Assembly: GCF_001667885.1 (NCBI RefSeq)
Contig: NZ_LZJW01000126.1
Span: 1-41,104 of the forward strand
Source of the DNA: Mycobacterium scrofulaceum
GTDB lineage: Bacteria; Actinomycetota; Actinomycetes; Mycobacteriales; Mycobacteriaceae
Direction: 5' to 3'
Length of the DNA stretch: 41,104 nucleotides
Below the pieces are notes generated by a model. The model was not told where the DNA came from. It ran no database searches and saw only the letters and a list, made by a program, of their open reading frames with translations. Positions within the stretch are counted from its first letter, which is position 1; the number at the start of each line of letters is the position of its first letter. Shown here piece by piece: positions 21,675-31,523 of this stretch. Made by a program: the position numbers and the translations under genes.

Positions 21675-24562
21675 GCGTCGAACCCGCAGTTGAGGAGCGC
21701 GCGAGGCAGCCATTCTTCGCGCGGATGATCCATCGGCTTTCCGTGCCGATCATCCTGGGTTGGCTGGCGATCGCCGTGCTCATCAGCATTGGGGTCCCCT
21801 CCCTCGAGCAGGTCGAGGCCGAGCACGCGGTCCCGCTGAATCCCGTTGGCGCGCCGTCATTTAGGGCGATGGAGCGCCTGGGAACGGATTTCAAGGAAAC
21901 CAACACCGGCGCTCTGGCAATGATTTTGCTGGAAAGCCAGCAGCCGCTGGGCGACGATGCGCACAAGTACTACGACCGTCTGGTCAGTGATCTGGAAAAC
22001 GATCACAGACACGTGCAGCACGTCCAGAACTTCTGGGGCGATCCCCTTACTCGCGGCGCCGCGCAAAGCCAGGACGGTAAGGCCGCTTACGTCCAGATCA
22101 ACCTGAACGGAAGCCCGGGCGGCGCCTCGGGTGACGAATCTGTGGCCGCGGTCCGAAAGATCGTGCAGGCCGCTAACCCCCCCGCCGGGTTGAAGGTCTA
22201 CGTGACCGGGCCAGCGCCGATCGTCGCGGACATGAACACGGCTGGCCAGAAGACGGTGCTGTTGGTGACGGCGGTCAGCCTCGCCGTCATCTTCATCACC
22301 CTGCTGCTCGTGTACCGCTCCATCGTCACGGTCGTCCTCTTGCTTCTGATCGTGGGCTTGGAGTTGCAGATCGCGCGGGGAATGGTCGCGCTGCTCGGCC
22401 ATCTCGGAGTAGTCGGCCTGACAACCTTCGCCGTCAACCTGCTGGTAGCCGCGGTCATTGCCACGGGGACCGACTACGGCATCTTCTTCGTCGGGCGATA
22501 TCAGGAGGCACGCTATAACGGCGAATCGAAAGAGCAGGCTTTCTACACCACCTTCAACAGCGTCGCCAAGGTGGTGCTGGCGTCCGGTTTGACGATTGCA
22601 GGCGCGGTTCTCTGCCTCAGCTTCACCCGACTGCCGTACTTCCAGCCGCTCGGTATTCCCTGTGCCGTTGGCATTTCCATCGCGGTGCTGGTGGCGATCA
22701 CGCTGGGTCCGGCGCTCCTGGCGGCTGGCGCGCGCTTCAGCCTGTTCGACCCGAAACGGGCGATCACGGTTCATCGGTGGCGCCGCATTGGCACGGCGAT
22801 CGTTCGGTGGCCCGCCCCCATCCTCATCGCGACGCTGGCGGTCGCGCTGATCGGGCTCTTGACCCTGCCGAATTACCGGCCCAGCTACGACGACCAGAAG
22901 TTCATTCCACAAAGCATTCCCGCAAACGTGGGATACGCAGCGGCCGAGCGGCACTTCCCCGGCTCGCGGATGTTGATGCCCGAGATCCTGCTGGTGGAAA
23001 GCGACCACGATCTGCGCAATCCGGCGGACATGATCGTTTTGAACAGACTGGCCAAGGGCGTGCTCGCCGTTCCGGGTATCGCGACGGTGCAGACTGTCAC
23101 GCGGCCCGAGGGAACTCCGTTGCAGCACACCACGATTCCGTGGATCGTCAGCATGAGCCAGGCAAGCCAGATGCAGAACATGGCGTTCCAAAAAGACCGC
23201 ATGGACGACATGCTCAAGCAGGCCGAAGAGCTGCAGAAGACCATCAACATCATGCACCGTATGTATGACCTGATGTCGCAGCTGGTCGCCACTACCCACC
23301 ACCTGACAGGTGAGACGCATCAGATGCAGGAGATCACCGCGGAGTTGCGTGATCACGTCTCGGATTTCGAAGACTTCTTCCGGCCGCTGCGCTCCTACTT
23401 CTACTGGGAACGGCACTGTTACGACATTCCGATCTGCTTTTCGTTGAGGTCCATCTTCGATGCGATCGACGGTGTCGACGAGATCAATGACAGGCTGGCC
23501 GACCTGGTCGCGGACCTCGACAAGATGGATGTGCTGCTGCCGCAGATGCTGATGCAGATCCCGCAAATGATCGAGACCATGACAAGCATGCGCACCATGA
23601 TGCTGACCATGCACAGCACCATGTCCGGTGTTATGGGCCAGATGGATTCGAACAGCAAGGATCCGAGCGCGATGGGCCAGGCGTTCGACGCGTCTCGAAA
23701 TGACGACTCGTTCTACCTGCCACCGGGGATCATCAACGGCTCGGAGTCCTTCAAGCGCGTTATGAAGGTGTTCATGTCGCCGGACGGCAAGGACGTTCGT
23801 CTGCTCATTTCGCAGCGCGGCGATCCGGCTACGCCCGAGGGCCTTTCGCGAGTCGAAGCGATCAAGACGGCGGCCGAAGAAGCGCTCAAGGGCACTCCGC
23901 TGGAGAACTCGAAGATCTACCTGACCGGCACCGCGGCGATCACCAAGGACTTGGTGGACGGATCGAAATTCGACCTGTTGATCGCGGGCGTGTCCGCCCT
24001 CTGCTTGATCTTCATCATCATGCTGGTCATGACGCGGAGCTTCATCGCGGCCATGGTGATCGTCGGTACGGTGTTGTTGTCCTTGGGTGCGTCATTCGGA
24101 CTCTCGGTGCTCATCTGGCAATACCTGCTTGGGATGCAGCTGCACTGGACGGTGCTTTCGACGTCCGTGATCGTTCTGCTGGCGGTGGGATCCGACTACA
24201 ACCTGCTGCTGGTATCCCGGATGAAAGAGGAATTGGCCGCGGGTATCAACACCGGCATCATCCGCGCGATGGCCGGTACCGGAAAGGTCGTGACCAACGC
24301 GGGCCTGGTGTTCGCATTCACGATGGCCTCCATGGTCGTCAGCGATCTGCGCAGCATCGGCCAGGTTGGTACCACGATCGGCATCGGCTTGCTGTTCGAC
24401 ACGTTGATCGTGCGCGCATTCATGACGCCATCGGTTGCCGCGCTCCTGGGACGCTGGTTCTGGTGGCCACAGGCGGTGCGCCCGCGCCCCGCCAGCACGA
24501 TGCTGCGGCCGACAGGCCCTCGTCCGTTGGTGCGTTCCCTGATGCTGACCCCGCCAAAGTGA
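21671..24562 (+). CDS. mmpL4a: MmpL4a RND-family lipid transporter
   Basis: 963 residues. The layout is typical of MmpL proteins: a first membrane span near residues 22-42, a periplasmic porter domain, a bundle of spans at about 195-370, a second large extracytoplasmic loop rich in Met and Gln (about 490-690), and a closing bundle at about 770-935. The proton-relay Asp-Tyr pairs sit in [15 protein letters not shown] (near 266) and [15 protein letters not shown] (near 840). Known GPL loci use MmpL4a and MmpL4b for GPL assembly and transport across the inner membrane. The start overlaps the mmpS4 stop. No ribosome site of its own is obvious, which fits coupling. Confidence 0.93.
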   Translation: MSVEPAVEERARQPFFARMIHRLSVPIILGWLAIAVLISIGVPSLEQVEAEHAVPLNPVGAPSFRAMERLGTDFKETNTGALAMILLESQQPLGDDAHKYYDRLVSDLENDHRHVQHVQNFWGDPLTRGAAQSQDGKAAYVQINLNGSPGGASGDESVAAVRKIVQAANPPAGLKVYVTGPAPIVADMNTAGQKTVLLVTAVSLAVIFITLLLVYRSIVTVVLLLLIVGLELQIARGMVALLGHLGVVGLTTFAVNLLVAAVIATGTDYGIFFVGRYQEARYNGESKEQAFYTTFNSVAKVVLASGLTIAGAVLCLSFTRLPYFQPLGIPCAVGISIAVLVAITLGPALLAAGARFSLFDPKRAITVHRWRRIGTAIVRWPAPILIATLAVALIGLLTLPNYRPSYDDQKFIPQSIPANVGYAAAERHFPGSRMLMPEILLVESDHDLRNPADMIVLNRLAKGVLAVPGIATVQTVTRPEGTPLQHTTIPWIVSMSQASQMQNMAFQKDRMDDMLKQAEELQKTINIMHRMYDLMSQLVATTHHLTGETHQMQEITAELRDHVSDFEDFFRPLRSYFYWERHCYDIPICFSLRSIFDAIDGVDEINDRLADLVADLDKMDVLLPQMLMQIPQMIETMTSMRTMMLTMHSTMSGVMGQMDSNSKDPSAMGQAFDASRNDDSFYLPPGIINGSESFKRVMKVFMSPDGKDVRLLISQRGDPATPEGLSRVEAIKTAAEEALKGTPLENSKIYLTGTAAITKDLVDGSKFDLLIAGVSALCLIFIIMLVMTRSFIAAMVIVGTVLLSLGASFGLSVLIWQYLLGMQLHWTVLSTSVIVLLAVGSDYNLLLVSRMKEELAAGINTGIIRAMAGTGKVVTNAGLVFAFTMASMVVSDLRSIGQVGTTIGIGLLFDTLIVRAFMTPSVAALLGRWFWWPQAVRPRPASTMLRPTGPRPLVRSLMLTPPK

Positions 24563-24693
24563 CTGGCGGACTTCCACTTCGGGATGGGCAGAGCGAGCGT
24601 GGGGAACACTGTGGCACACGGCGATAACGGGGGCAGCAATGTCGCGGGCATCCCGCACGGCATGGCGTCGCCCGCCTGTTTGTTGGGGGCCGC

Positions 24694-27606
24694 ATGACGA
24701 CCGAGCGCCGTCAGGCGCCCTTCGCGGCGCGGATGATCCGCCGGCTCGCGGTGCTCATCATCCTGGGGTGGGTGGCGTTCACGCTCCTGGTGTCGTTCGC
24801 GGTTCCCTGGCTAGAGACGGTCGGCCGGGAGCACTCGGTGCCGATGGCGCCGCAGGACGCCCCCGCGGTACAGGCCATGCAACGCATGGGCCGCGACTTC
24901 AAGGAATCCGACTCGGACAGCTTCGCGATGCTGGTGCTGGAAAGCCAGCAGCCGCTCGGCGACGAGGCCCACGCGTACTACGACAAGCTGGTGCGAGAGT
25001 TGCGGGCGGACCCGAAGCACGTCGAGCACGTGCAGGACCTGTGGTCGGACCGGCTCACGGCGGCGGGCGCGCAAAGCCCCGACAACAAGGCCGTATACGT
25101 GCAGATGAACCTGGCCGGCAACCAGGGCACCACCCTGGGTCAGGACTCCATCGCCGCGGTCCGTGCGATCATCGCGCGCACACCTCCGCCCCCGGGCCTC
25201 CAGGCGTATGTGACCGGCCCGTCCGCGCTGATCTCGGATATGCAGCACGCCGGTGACCACTCAATCCTGAAGATGACCGCGATCGGCGCGGTAATCATCT
25301 TCGCGGTGCTGCTCTTCGTATATCGCTCGGTGTTCACCGTTATTTCGTTGCTGCTCACCGTCGGTATCGAAGTCTTTGCCGCCCGCGGAATCATCGCGTT
25401 TCTCGGCGACCATGGCGTGGTTGCGCTGTCGACGTTCGCCATCAACCTGTTGGTGGCCCTGGCGATGGCGGCCGGGACCGACTACGGGATCTTCTTCTTC
25501 GGTCGATACCAGGAGGCCCGGCAGGTCGGCCAGGACCGGGAGACGGCCTTCTACACCACCTTCGCCGGGGTCGCTCCCGTCGTTCTGGGTTCCGGCTTGA
25601 CCATCGCGGGCGCGATGCTGTGCCTTAGCTTCACCCGAATGCCGATCTTCCAGACCATCGGGGCCCCCTGTGCCGTCGGCATGTTCGCGTCCGTGATGAT
25701 CGCGCTGACACTGGTTCCCGCGGTTCTGACCGTCGGAAGCGGACTCGGACTGTTCGACCCGACGCGGGCGATCGGATACGGGCGGTGGCGCCGCGTCGGC
25801 ACGGCGATTGTCCGCTGGCCCGCCCCCATCCTCGGCGCGACCATAGCGGTGGCGCTGGTCGGCCTGGTGACCCTCCCGGGATACAAGACGAGTTACAACG
25901 ACCGGCTCTACATACCGGCCGATATTCCCGCCAATGTCGGATATGCGGCGGCCGATCGCCACTTCACCCAGTCGAGAATGATGCCGGAAATCCTCATGAT
26001 CGAATCGGATCACGACATGCGGAATTCGGCGGACTTCCTGGTCCTGCATCGCCTGGCAAAGGGCATCTTCCGGGTTCCCGGCATTTCGCGCGTGCAGGGC
26101 ATCACCCGGCCAGAGGGCACACCGATTCAGCACACGTCGATTCCGTTCCTGCTGAGCATGATGTACGCGAGTCAGATGCAGGACGTCAAGTACATGCAAG
26201 ACCGCACCAACGACATGGTGCAGCAGATCGCGTTGATGGACAAACAGATCGCGACGATGAAGCGCATGTACCAGTTGCAAACGGAGCTTGCCGCCATCAC
26301 GCACGACTCGATCACCAAATCGAAGGAAATGTCGCTGGTCTTGAATGAACTCAGAGACCACATGTCGGACTTCGAGGACTTTTTCAGGCCAATCCGGAGT
26401 TACTTTTACTGGGAACGCCACTGCTACGACATCCCGATATGTTGGTCGCTGCGGATGATTTTCGAGACGCTCGACGGCGTCGACACCCTCAGCGACAAAT
26501 TCAAAGAATTGTTGGTTGATCTCGACCATCTGGACACATTGTTACCGCAGCTCAATGCCCTGTTCCCGCCGATGATCGCCAGCACCGAGTACATGCGGAC
26601 GATGATGGTAACGATGCACAGCACCATGGGCGGAATCATCGGCCAGATGAGCAGTAACAACGAGGATGCCACCACCATGGGTCAGGCGTTCGATGCCTCC
26701 AAGAACGACGACTCTTTCTATCTGCCCCCGGACATCTTCAACAACGCCGACTTCAAGAAGGCGATGAGCCAGTTCCTGTCTCCGGACGGGAAAGCCGCGC
26801 GGTTCATCATTTCTCACAGAGGCGACCCCGCGACACCGGAAGGCATCGCTCGCATCGATAAGATTCGCACCGCGGCCGAAGAGGCACTGAAGTCGACTCC
26901 GCTGGAGAATGCCAAGATTTATATTGCCGGCACCGCATCGACCTTCAAGGACTTCCACGACGGCTCGACATATGACCTTTTCATCGCGGGAGTCGGCGCG
27001 CTCTGCCTGATTTTCATCATCATGCTTATCATCACGAGAAGCTTCATCGCGTCACTCGTAATTGTGGGCACGGTGGTTCTCTCGTTGGGCGCCTCGTTCG
27101 GTCTTTCGGTGTTGATCTGGCAATACATCATGGGCTTCAAACTGCACTGGATGGTCCTTCCGATGTCCGTCATCGTGCTGTTGGCGGTGGGTTCGGACTA
27201 CAACCTGTTGTTGGTGTCCCGGATGAAGGAAGAGATAGCCGGTGGGATCAAAACGGGCATCATCCGTGCGATGGGCGGAACCGGCAAGGTCGTCACGAAC
27301 GCGGGTCTGGTGTTCGCGTTCACCATGGCCTCGATGGTGGCCAGCGATTTGCGGATCATCGGGCAGGTCGGTACGACGATCGGCCTCGGCCTGCTGTTCG
27401 ACACCCTGATCGTGCGTTCGTTCATGACGCCCACCATCGCCGCATTGCTCGGGCGTTGGTTCTGGTGGCCGCAGGTGGTTCGTCCGAGGCCGGCCAGCTT
27501 CATGCTGCGTGCCGAGGGTCCGCGTCCGCTGGTGCGGTCTTTGTTACTGCATCGGGAGTTCAGTGAAGACACGCCAACGGCGGAGATCCCCAAGCACTCT
27601 GTCTAG
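24694..27606 (+). CDS. mmpL4b: MmpL4b RND-family lipid transporter
   Basis: 970 residues, closely similar to MmpL4a along its whole length, including the loop segment [20 protein letters not shown]. Asp-Tyr pairs are in [15 protein letters not shown] (near 260) and [15 protein letters not shown] (near 833). The pair probably arose by tandem duplication and works together with MmpS4, as in characterised GPL loci. A GGGGG run ends 4 bases before the ATG. A 131-base spacer separates it from mmpL4a, and I see no gene or clear terminator there, so cotranscription is likely. Confidence 0.93.
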   Translation: MTTERRQAPFAARMIRRLAVLIILGWVAFTLLVSFAVPWLETVGREHSVPMAPQDAPAVQAMQRMGRDFKESDSDSFAMLVLESQQPLGDEAHAYYDKLVRELRADPKHVEHVQDLWSDRLTAAGAQSPDNKAVYVQMNLAGNQGTTLGQDSIAAVRAIIARTPPPPGLQAYVTGPSALISDMQHAGDHSILKMTAIGAVIIFAVLLFVYRSVFTVISLLLTVGIEVFAARGIIAFLGDHGVVALSTFAINLLVALAMAAGTDYGIFFFGRYQEARQVGQDRETAFYTTFAGVAPVVLGSGLTIAGAMLCLSFTRMPIFQTIGAPCAVGMFASVMIALTLVPAVLTVGSGLGLFDPTRAIGYGRWRRVGTAIVRWPAPILGATIAVALVGLVTLPGYKTSYNDRLYIPADIPANVGYAAADRHFTQSRMMPEILMIESDHDMRNSADFLVLHRLAKGIFRVPGISRVQGITRPEGTPIQHTSIPFLLSMMYASQMQDVKYMQDRTNDMVQQIALMDKQIATMKRMYQLQTELAAITHDSITKSKEMSLVLNELRDHMSDFEDFFRPIRSYFYWERHCYDIPICWSLRMIFETLDGVDTLSDKFKELLVDLDHLDTLLPQLNALFPPMIASTEYMRTMMVTMHSTMGGIIGQMSSNNEDATTMGQAFDASKNDDSFYLPPDIFNNADFKKAMSQFLSPDGKAARFIISHRGDPATPEGIARIDKIRTAAEEALKSTPLENAKIYIAGTASTFKDFHDGSTYDLFIAGVGALCLIFIIMLIITRSFIASLVIVGTVVLSLGASFGLSVLIWQYIMGFKLHWMVLPMSVIVLLAVGSDYNLLLVSRMKEEIAGGIKTGIIRAMGGTGKVVTNAGLVFAFTMASMVASDLRIIGQVGTTIGLGLLFDTLIVRSFMTPTIAALLGRWFWWPQVVRPRPASFMLRAEGPRPLVRSLLLHREFSEDTPTAEIPKHSV

Positions 27607-27816
27607 GTTGGTACTCGGTCATTGGTTACTGTCCGGACGGCGGGGCGCCCGGCACCCACATGAGAACGTGGAGAGAAGATTGGCCCCCACGATGTCGTTC
27701 CGGGCGCCCGGAATTCCGCGTGGCAGCAACCTTGGAAGAAAGGACTGGGCCATTCTCCATATCGATATCTTCTTATACCGTCAACATGCCGATTCACCCC
27801 ATGAAATACTCGTAGC
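27607..27816 (+). promoter_or_regulatory. mmpL4b-drrA intergenic region with 16-bp perfect palindrome
   Basis: The 210-bp gap holds the perfect palindrome TTCCGGGCGCCCGGAA at 27698-27713 and a second copy of its core GGGCGCCCGG at 27643-27652. No T run follows, so an operator or mRNA hairpin is as likely as a terminator. The bases just before the drrA GTG lack a clear ribosome site, so drrA may have its own promoter with a short or absent leader. Confidence 0.4.
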
Positions 27817-28764
27817 GTGAGCCCCTTGGCGATCGAGGTTGTCGGCCTCACAAAGACATTCGGGCGAGATACGGTCGCGCTCAATGGCGTGGACTTTTCG
27901 GTGCCGGCCGGGACGGTGTGCGGGCTACTTGGCCACAATGGTGCCGGTAAGACAACGACAATCAACATTTTGTCGACGCTCATTCGCCCTAGTTCAGGCC
28001 ATGCCAGCGTCGCCGGGCACGACATCGCCCGGCAGCCCGCCGAAGTACGCGCCAGCATCGGGATGGCCGGGCAGTTCGCCGGGATGGACCCCCTGCTCAC
28101 GGCTCGGGAAAATTTGATCTTATTCGGTAGGCTGCGCGGGTTGAGTCGCCGCCGCGCGAAGGCTCGCGCGGACGAACTGCTCGAACAGTTCGACCTCTCT
28201 GCTGTCGCTGACCGCAGGCTCTCGACCTACTCGGGGGGGATGTTCCGGCGCGTCGACGTGGCCAGCGCGCTGGTTGTACCGCCGCAGGTGCTCTTCCTCG
28301 ACGAGCCGACGACCGGACTCGACCCGCGCAGCCGCCGCGACGTATGGGCACTGGTGAGTTCGCTTACGGTGCAGGGCATCACCGTGTTGCTGACTACGCA
28401 GTATCTGGAAGAGGCCGACGTACTGAGCGACTCGATCGTCGTCATCGACCACGGGCAGGTGATCGCGAGCGGCACCTCCGAGGAGCTGAAGCGCGCCGTG
28501 GGGACCAGCTACTGCCAGGTGACTCCGGCAAATCCCGCCGACCTCCCGCAGGTCGCGGCCGCGCTGAAGGGACTCGAAGGGGTCGACATCCACGGCGAGA
28601 CGGGCTCGGTGTCAGTGTTCGCACCCGACGGCGTGGCCACGCTTGTCGAGGTGTTCCGCCGGGTCGATGCACTCGGACTTGAACTCGCCGACATCTCGCT
28701 GCGCAAACCTTCACTCGACGAAGCTTTCCTGCACCTCACCGAACGGACCGCCGCCCCGTCATGA
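27817..28764 (+). CDS. drrA: DrrA-type ABC transporter ATP-binding protein
   Basis: 315 residues. Walker A is GHNGAGKTTT (39-48), the ABC signature YSGGMFRRVDVA (near 139), Walker B VLFLDEPTTGLDP (near 158), and the H-loop position is Gln in LLTTQYLEEAD, as is usual for the daunorubicin-resistance (DrrA) group. The protein should power the two membrane subunits encoded just downstream. In the M. avium complex, a drrABC set borders the serotype-variable GPL segment. It may take part in GPL export, but that role is inferred. The start is GTG. The 3' end overlaps drrB (ATGA). Confidence 0.92.
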   Translation: MSPLAIEVVGLTKTFGRDTVALNGVDFSVPAGTVCGLLGHNGAGKTTTINILSTLIRPSSGHASVAGHDIARQPAEVRASIGMAGQFAGMDPLLTARENLILFGRLRGLSRRRAKARADELLEQFDLSAVADRRLSTYSGGMFRRVDVASALVVPPQVLFLDEPTTGLDPRSRRDVWALVSSLTVQGITVLLTTQYLEEADVLSDSIVVIDHGQVIASGTSEELKRAVGTSYCQVTPANPADLPQVAAALKGLEGVDIHGETGSVSVFAPDGVATLVEVFRRVDALGLELADISLRKPSLDEAFLHLTERTAAPS

Positions 28765-29501
28765 GCGCCCTTTCCGCCCTCACCGAGCGCTCGCTGATGT
28801 CGGCGGCACGCGACGGTGAAATGATCTTTGAAATCCTCTCGCCCGCAGCGTATTTGGCCGGGTTCAGCGTTGCGCTGCACGGCCTTGTCGACACTGGGCC
28901 CATCAGCTATACGCAGTACTTCCTGCCCGCGGTAGTAGCCCAATCAATGATCTTCGTCGGTCTGCTCACCGCGGACCGTGCTGCCCGCGACCACTTATCC
29001 GGGTTCGGCGAACGGATGCGTACGCTACCCGTCGCCGCGGTGGCCACCGTGACCGCTCGCACAGTCGCCACCCTGATGCGCGCCGTGCTAACTCTCTTGG
29101 TGGCGCTGATCGCCGGCTACGCCTTCGGTTTCCGCATCGACGGTGGGGTGGGCTACGCAACGGCATTCGTGCTCATCTCTTTGCTGCTGTGCCTGGCGGT
29201 GGCGCTGGGCGCCGACGCGCTGGGTTCGAGCGCGAAGAGTGTCCAGGGGGCCGCCCACTTGTTGTTCGTCCCCCAGCTGCTGCTATTCATGCTGTCCACC
29301 GGCATCGCCCCCGAAAAGACCTTCCCCGGCTGGCTGCGCCCATACGTCCGCAACCAGCCGGTGTCACAGTTCGCCGAAACCCTCCGCGGCCTTGCGTCCG
29401 GCCACGTTGTGCTCAGCAATTTGGCGGCGACCCTCGCCTGGTGTCTCGGCATGGTGCTGGTGTTCGGCGCGATTACGTTGCGGATGCAAAGGCGCGGCTA
29501 G
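28761..29501 (+). CDS. drrB: DrrB-type ABC-2 membrane permease
   Basis: 246 residues with about six hydrophobic segments, among them [17 protein letters not shown] and [10 protein letters not shown] at the C-terminus, and the ABC-2 region [20 protein letters not shown] found near the end of DrrB/DrrC proteins. It would form half of the membrane channel with DrrC. The ATG overlaps the drrA stop by 4 bases, and its own TAG shares one base with the drrC GTG, so the three subunits are translationally coupled. Confidence 0.9.
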   Translation: MSALSALTERSLMSAARDGEMIFEILSPAAYLAGFSVALHGLVDTGPISYTQYFLPAVVAQSMIFVGLLTADRAARDHLSGFGERMRTLPVAAVATVTARTVATLMRAVLTLLVALIAGYAFGFRIDGGVGYATAFVLISLLLCLAVALGADALGSSAKSVQGAAHLLFVPQLLLFMLSTGIAPEKTFPGWLRPYVRNQPVSQFAETLRGLASGHVVLSNLAATLAWCLGMVLVFGAITLRMQRRG

Positions 29502-30292
29502 TGACCGATCGCTCCGTGCCGGACGGCTCCCTACTCACCCAAAGTCAGACGCAAGCCGGCCGACTCCTGCTTCGTTGGCGGCGCGACCAAGCCGTGCTGA
29601 TAGGGTCGCTGATGCTGCCAGCCTGCCTGCTGCTGGTCTACCAAATAGTGCTGGGCGAGCAGGTACGTCGGGTCACCGGAGTCGACAGCGTTTACGGTGT
29701 GGTCCCGATGTGCGCGGTACTGTCCGCGCTATTCGGGTCGCTGGGAAACTCGGTCGGCATCACCACCGACCGCGAGTCACGCTTGCTCAGCCGGATGTGG
29801 GTGCTGCCGATTCATCGAGCAAGCACGGTCGTTGGATGGGTGATCGCCGAAGTCGTGCGTGCCTTTATCGGCACCGTCATTATCACTGCTATCGGAGTGG
29901 CGATGGGTCTGCGGTTCCAGCAGGGTTGGCCCGCCGCAATTCTTTTCCTGGTGATTCCATCGGTCGTTGTCACTGGCTTCACCGCCCTGGTGATGGCGAT
30001 GGCTATCCGCAACAACGGCCGTACTGCAATGACGTGGCTGCTCGCCGCGACCTTTTCGCTCGCGTTTGTCAATCCCGGCGCTACGCCGATCAAGCTGTTC
30101 CCGGATTGGGCTCAACCACTGATCCGCCTCCAACCCATGTCGCCCCCCATCGAGACGATGCGCGGGCTGGCCCACGGGGGCCCGATTGTCGGGCCACTTG
30201 TGGCGACTTCAGCCTGGGCGGTCGTGTTGCTCGCTGTTTTCATTCCCTTCGCCATGCGCGGCTACCGGCTGGCTGCCGAGGCGAACGCGTGA
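29501..30292 (+). CDS. drrC: DrrC-type ABC-2 membrane permease
   Basis: 263 residues from the GTG at 29501. The frame is open further upstream inside drrB, but the GTG directly follows the drrB stop, AAAGG lies 8 bases before it, and the product then starts like other DrrC proteins. About six membrane spans are visible, for example [20 protein letters not shown], and the C-terminal segment [19 protein letters not shown] matches the DrrB counterpart. It would pair with DrrB. The stop overlaps the next gene (GTGA), so the transporter is coupled to a glycosyltransferase. In the M. avium complex drrC marks one edge of the serotype-specific interval. Confidence 0.9.
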   Translation: MTDRSVPDGSLLTQSQTQAGRLLLRWRRDQAVLIGSLMLPACLLLVYQIVLGEQVRRVTGVDSVYGVVPMCAVLSALFGSLGNSVGITTDRESRLLSRMWVLPIHRASTVVGWVIAEVVRAFIGTVIITAIGVAMGLRFQQGWPAAILFLVIPSVVVTGFTALVMAMAIRNNGRTAMTWLLAATFSLAFVNPGATPIKLFPDWAQPLIRLQPMSPPIETMRGLAHGGPIVGPLVATSAWAVVLLAVFIPFAMRGYRLAAEANA

Positions 30293-31278
30293 CCGCAGCC
30301 GAGCGTCCCCGACCGGACCAGATTAATAACACGCAAGCGAAGCCGCTGATTTCTGTGTGCGTCCCGATGTATAACAACGGTGCCACCATCGAGCGTTGCC
30401 TGCGGAGCGTCCTGGATCAGGACGGGGCCGAGTTCGAGATTGTCATCGTCGATGACCAATCAACCGACGAAGGGCAGGCTATCGCCGCATCTTTGCTCAG
30501 ATCGGGAGACCGCTTGGTAAGCAACGACTCTCGCCTCGGCCTGAATGGGAATCACAATAAGTGTTTGGAAGTTGCCCGCGGCGACTATATCCAGTTTCTA
30601 CACGGAGACGACTGGTTGCTTCCGGGGGCCCTGCAGACCCTTGCCGGGTGCTTCGACGATCCTGAGGTCGGACTCGCTTTCGCGCCCCGACGGGTGCAAA
30701 CCGACGACCTTCCCTGGGGCGAGCGGCGACGCGCACCGAGCAAGCTCCACGTCTACTTTGCGAAACTTCGCGAACGTAATCGCGGATCATCGTTGGTTCT
30801 ACAGATAGTCGCCCTATGGGGCGCGAGCGCCAACTTGATCGGTGAACCAAGCTGTGTGATGTTTCGGCGACAGCTGGCACTGGACGCAGGGGGCTTACGC
30901 GAGGACGTCTATCAGACGGTCGATTTAGACTTCTGGTTGCGCCTCATGCTCCGGTCAGCGGTTTCCTTTGTGCCGAGGGAACTTTCGGTACGGCATCACA
31001 CCGCCAGCACGGAGTCAGCGAATATCACCAAGGCTCAGCGACATTGGCTCGATCAGCTGCGCATTCTTACATGGATGATTGTGGATCCCGCGTCTACACC
31101 TCTCATCCGCGCAACCGCATCGCTGTGGTGGTCGTTGGCATGGGTTGGGCTGCTGTTCAAGGTCACCGTGATTGGGCCCCAGCGATCACCTCGTTTGAAA
31201 ACGTTGATGGCTGCACCCGTTAATGAGTTCCGTCGTGCGAGGCGGTTCCGCGCCGAACTCGAATTCGCATCGCACTAA
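30289..31278 (+). CDS. GT2-family glycosyltransferase
   Basis: 329 residues from a GTG that overlaps the drrC stop, with GAGG 7 bases before it. The N-terminal nucleotide-sugar fold is clear: [21 protein letters not shown], then [12 protein letters not shown], and a metal-binding FLHGDDW near residue 105. A likely acceptor-side acid occurs in [12 protein letters not shown] hydrophobic stretch near the C-terminus ([20 protein letters not shown]) may touch the membrane. It probably adds a sugar to the GPL oligosaccharide on the cytoplasmic side. Donor and acceptor cannot be told from the sequence. Base composition is visibly lower in GC than in the NRPS genes. Confidence 0.88.
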   Translation: MTAAERPRPDQINNTQAKPLISVCVPMYNNGATIERCLRSVLDQDGAEFEIVIVDDQSTDEGQAIAASLLRSGDRLVSNDSRLGLNGNHNKCLEVARGDYIQFLHGDDWLLPGALQTLAGCFDDPEVGLAFAPRRVQTDDLPWGERRRAPSKLHVYFAKLRERNRGSSLVLQIVALWGASANLIGEPSCVMFRRQLALDAGGLREDVYQTVDLDFWLRLMLRSAVSFVPRELSVRHHTASTESANITKAQRHWLDQLRILTWMIVDPASTPLIRATASLWWSLAWVGLLFKVTVIGPQRSPRLKTLMAAPVNEFRRARRFRAELEFASH

Positions 31279-31523
31279 CGTCGGTGCGGGAGGTCGAGGA
31301 TGCCTCCACGGACCACCCTCTCTTGCGAGACTGGTCGGTGCAATGGACAACATACTGCTCGAGGCAATCGCGCTTGGCCATATAGAGTCTTCTAGCGCGC
31401 AGATCGCCAGTCACCAATTTTGCGGTTGTAGACACTTCCCGTTCCTTGGGCGCTATGGTCTATTGGCCACTCTCAAGCGGGTGAGCCGAGCACCTCAAAT
31501 TTTGACATGAAGCACGATCGACG

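Noticed and set aside
21857..23614. 585-codon minus-strand frame opposite mmpL4a, and a similar one opposite mmpL4b (25261-26529)
   Set aside because: Composed mainly of His, Gln, Asp and Arg runs, antisense to well-defined MmpL coding sequence.
31220..31435. 71-codon minus-strand frame between the first GT2 gene and the acyltransferase
   Set aside because: It overlaps the end of the GT2 gene, shows no motif and has unlikely codon use.
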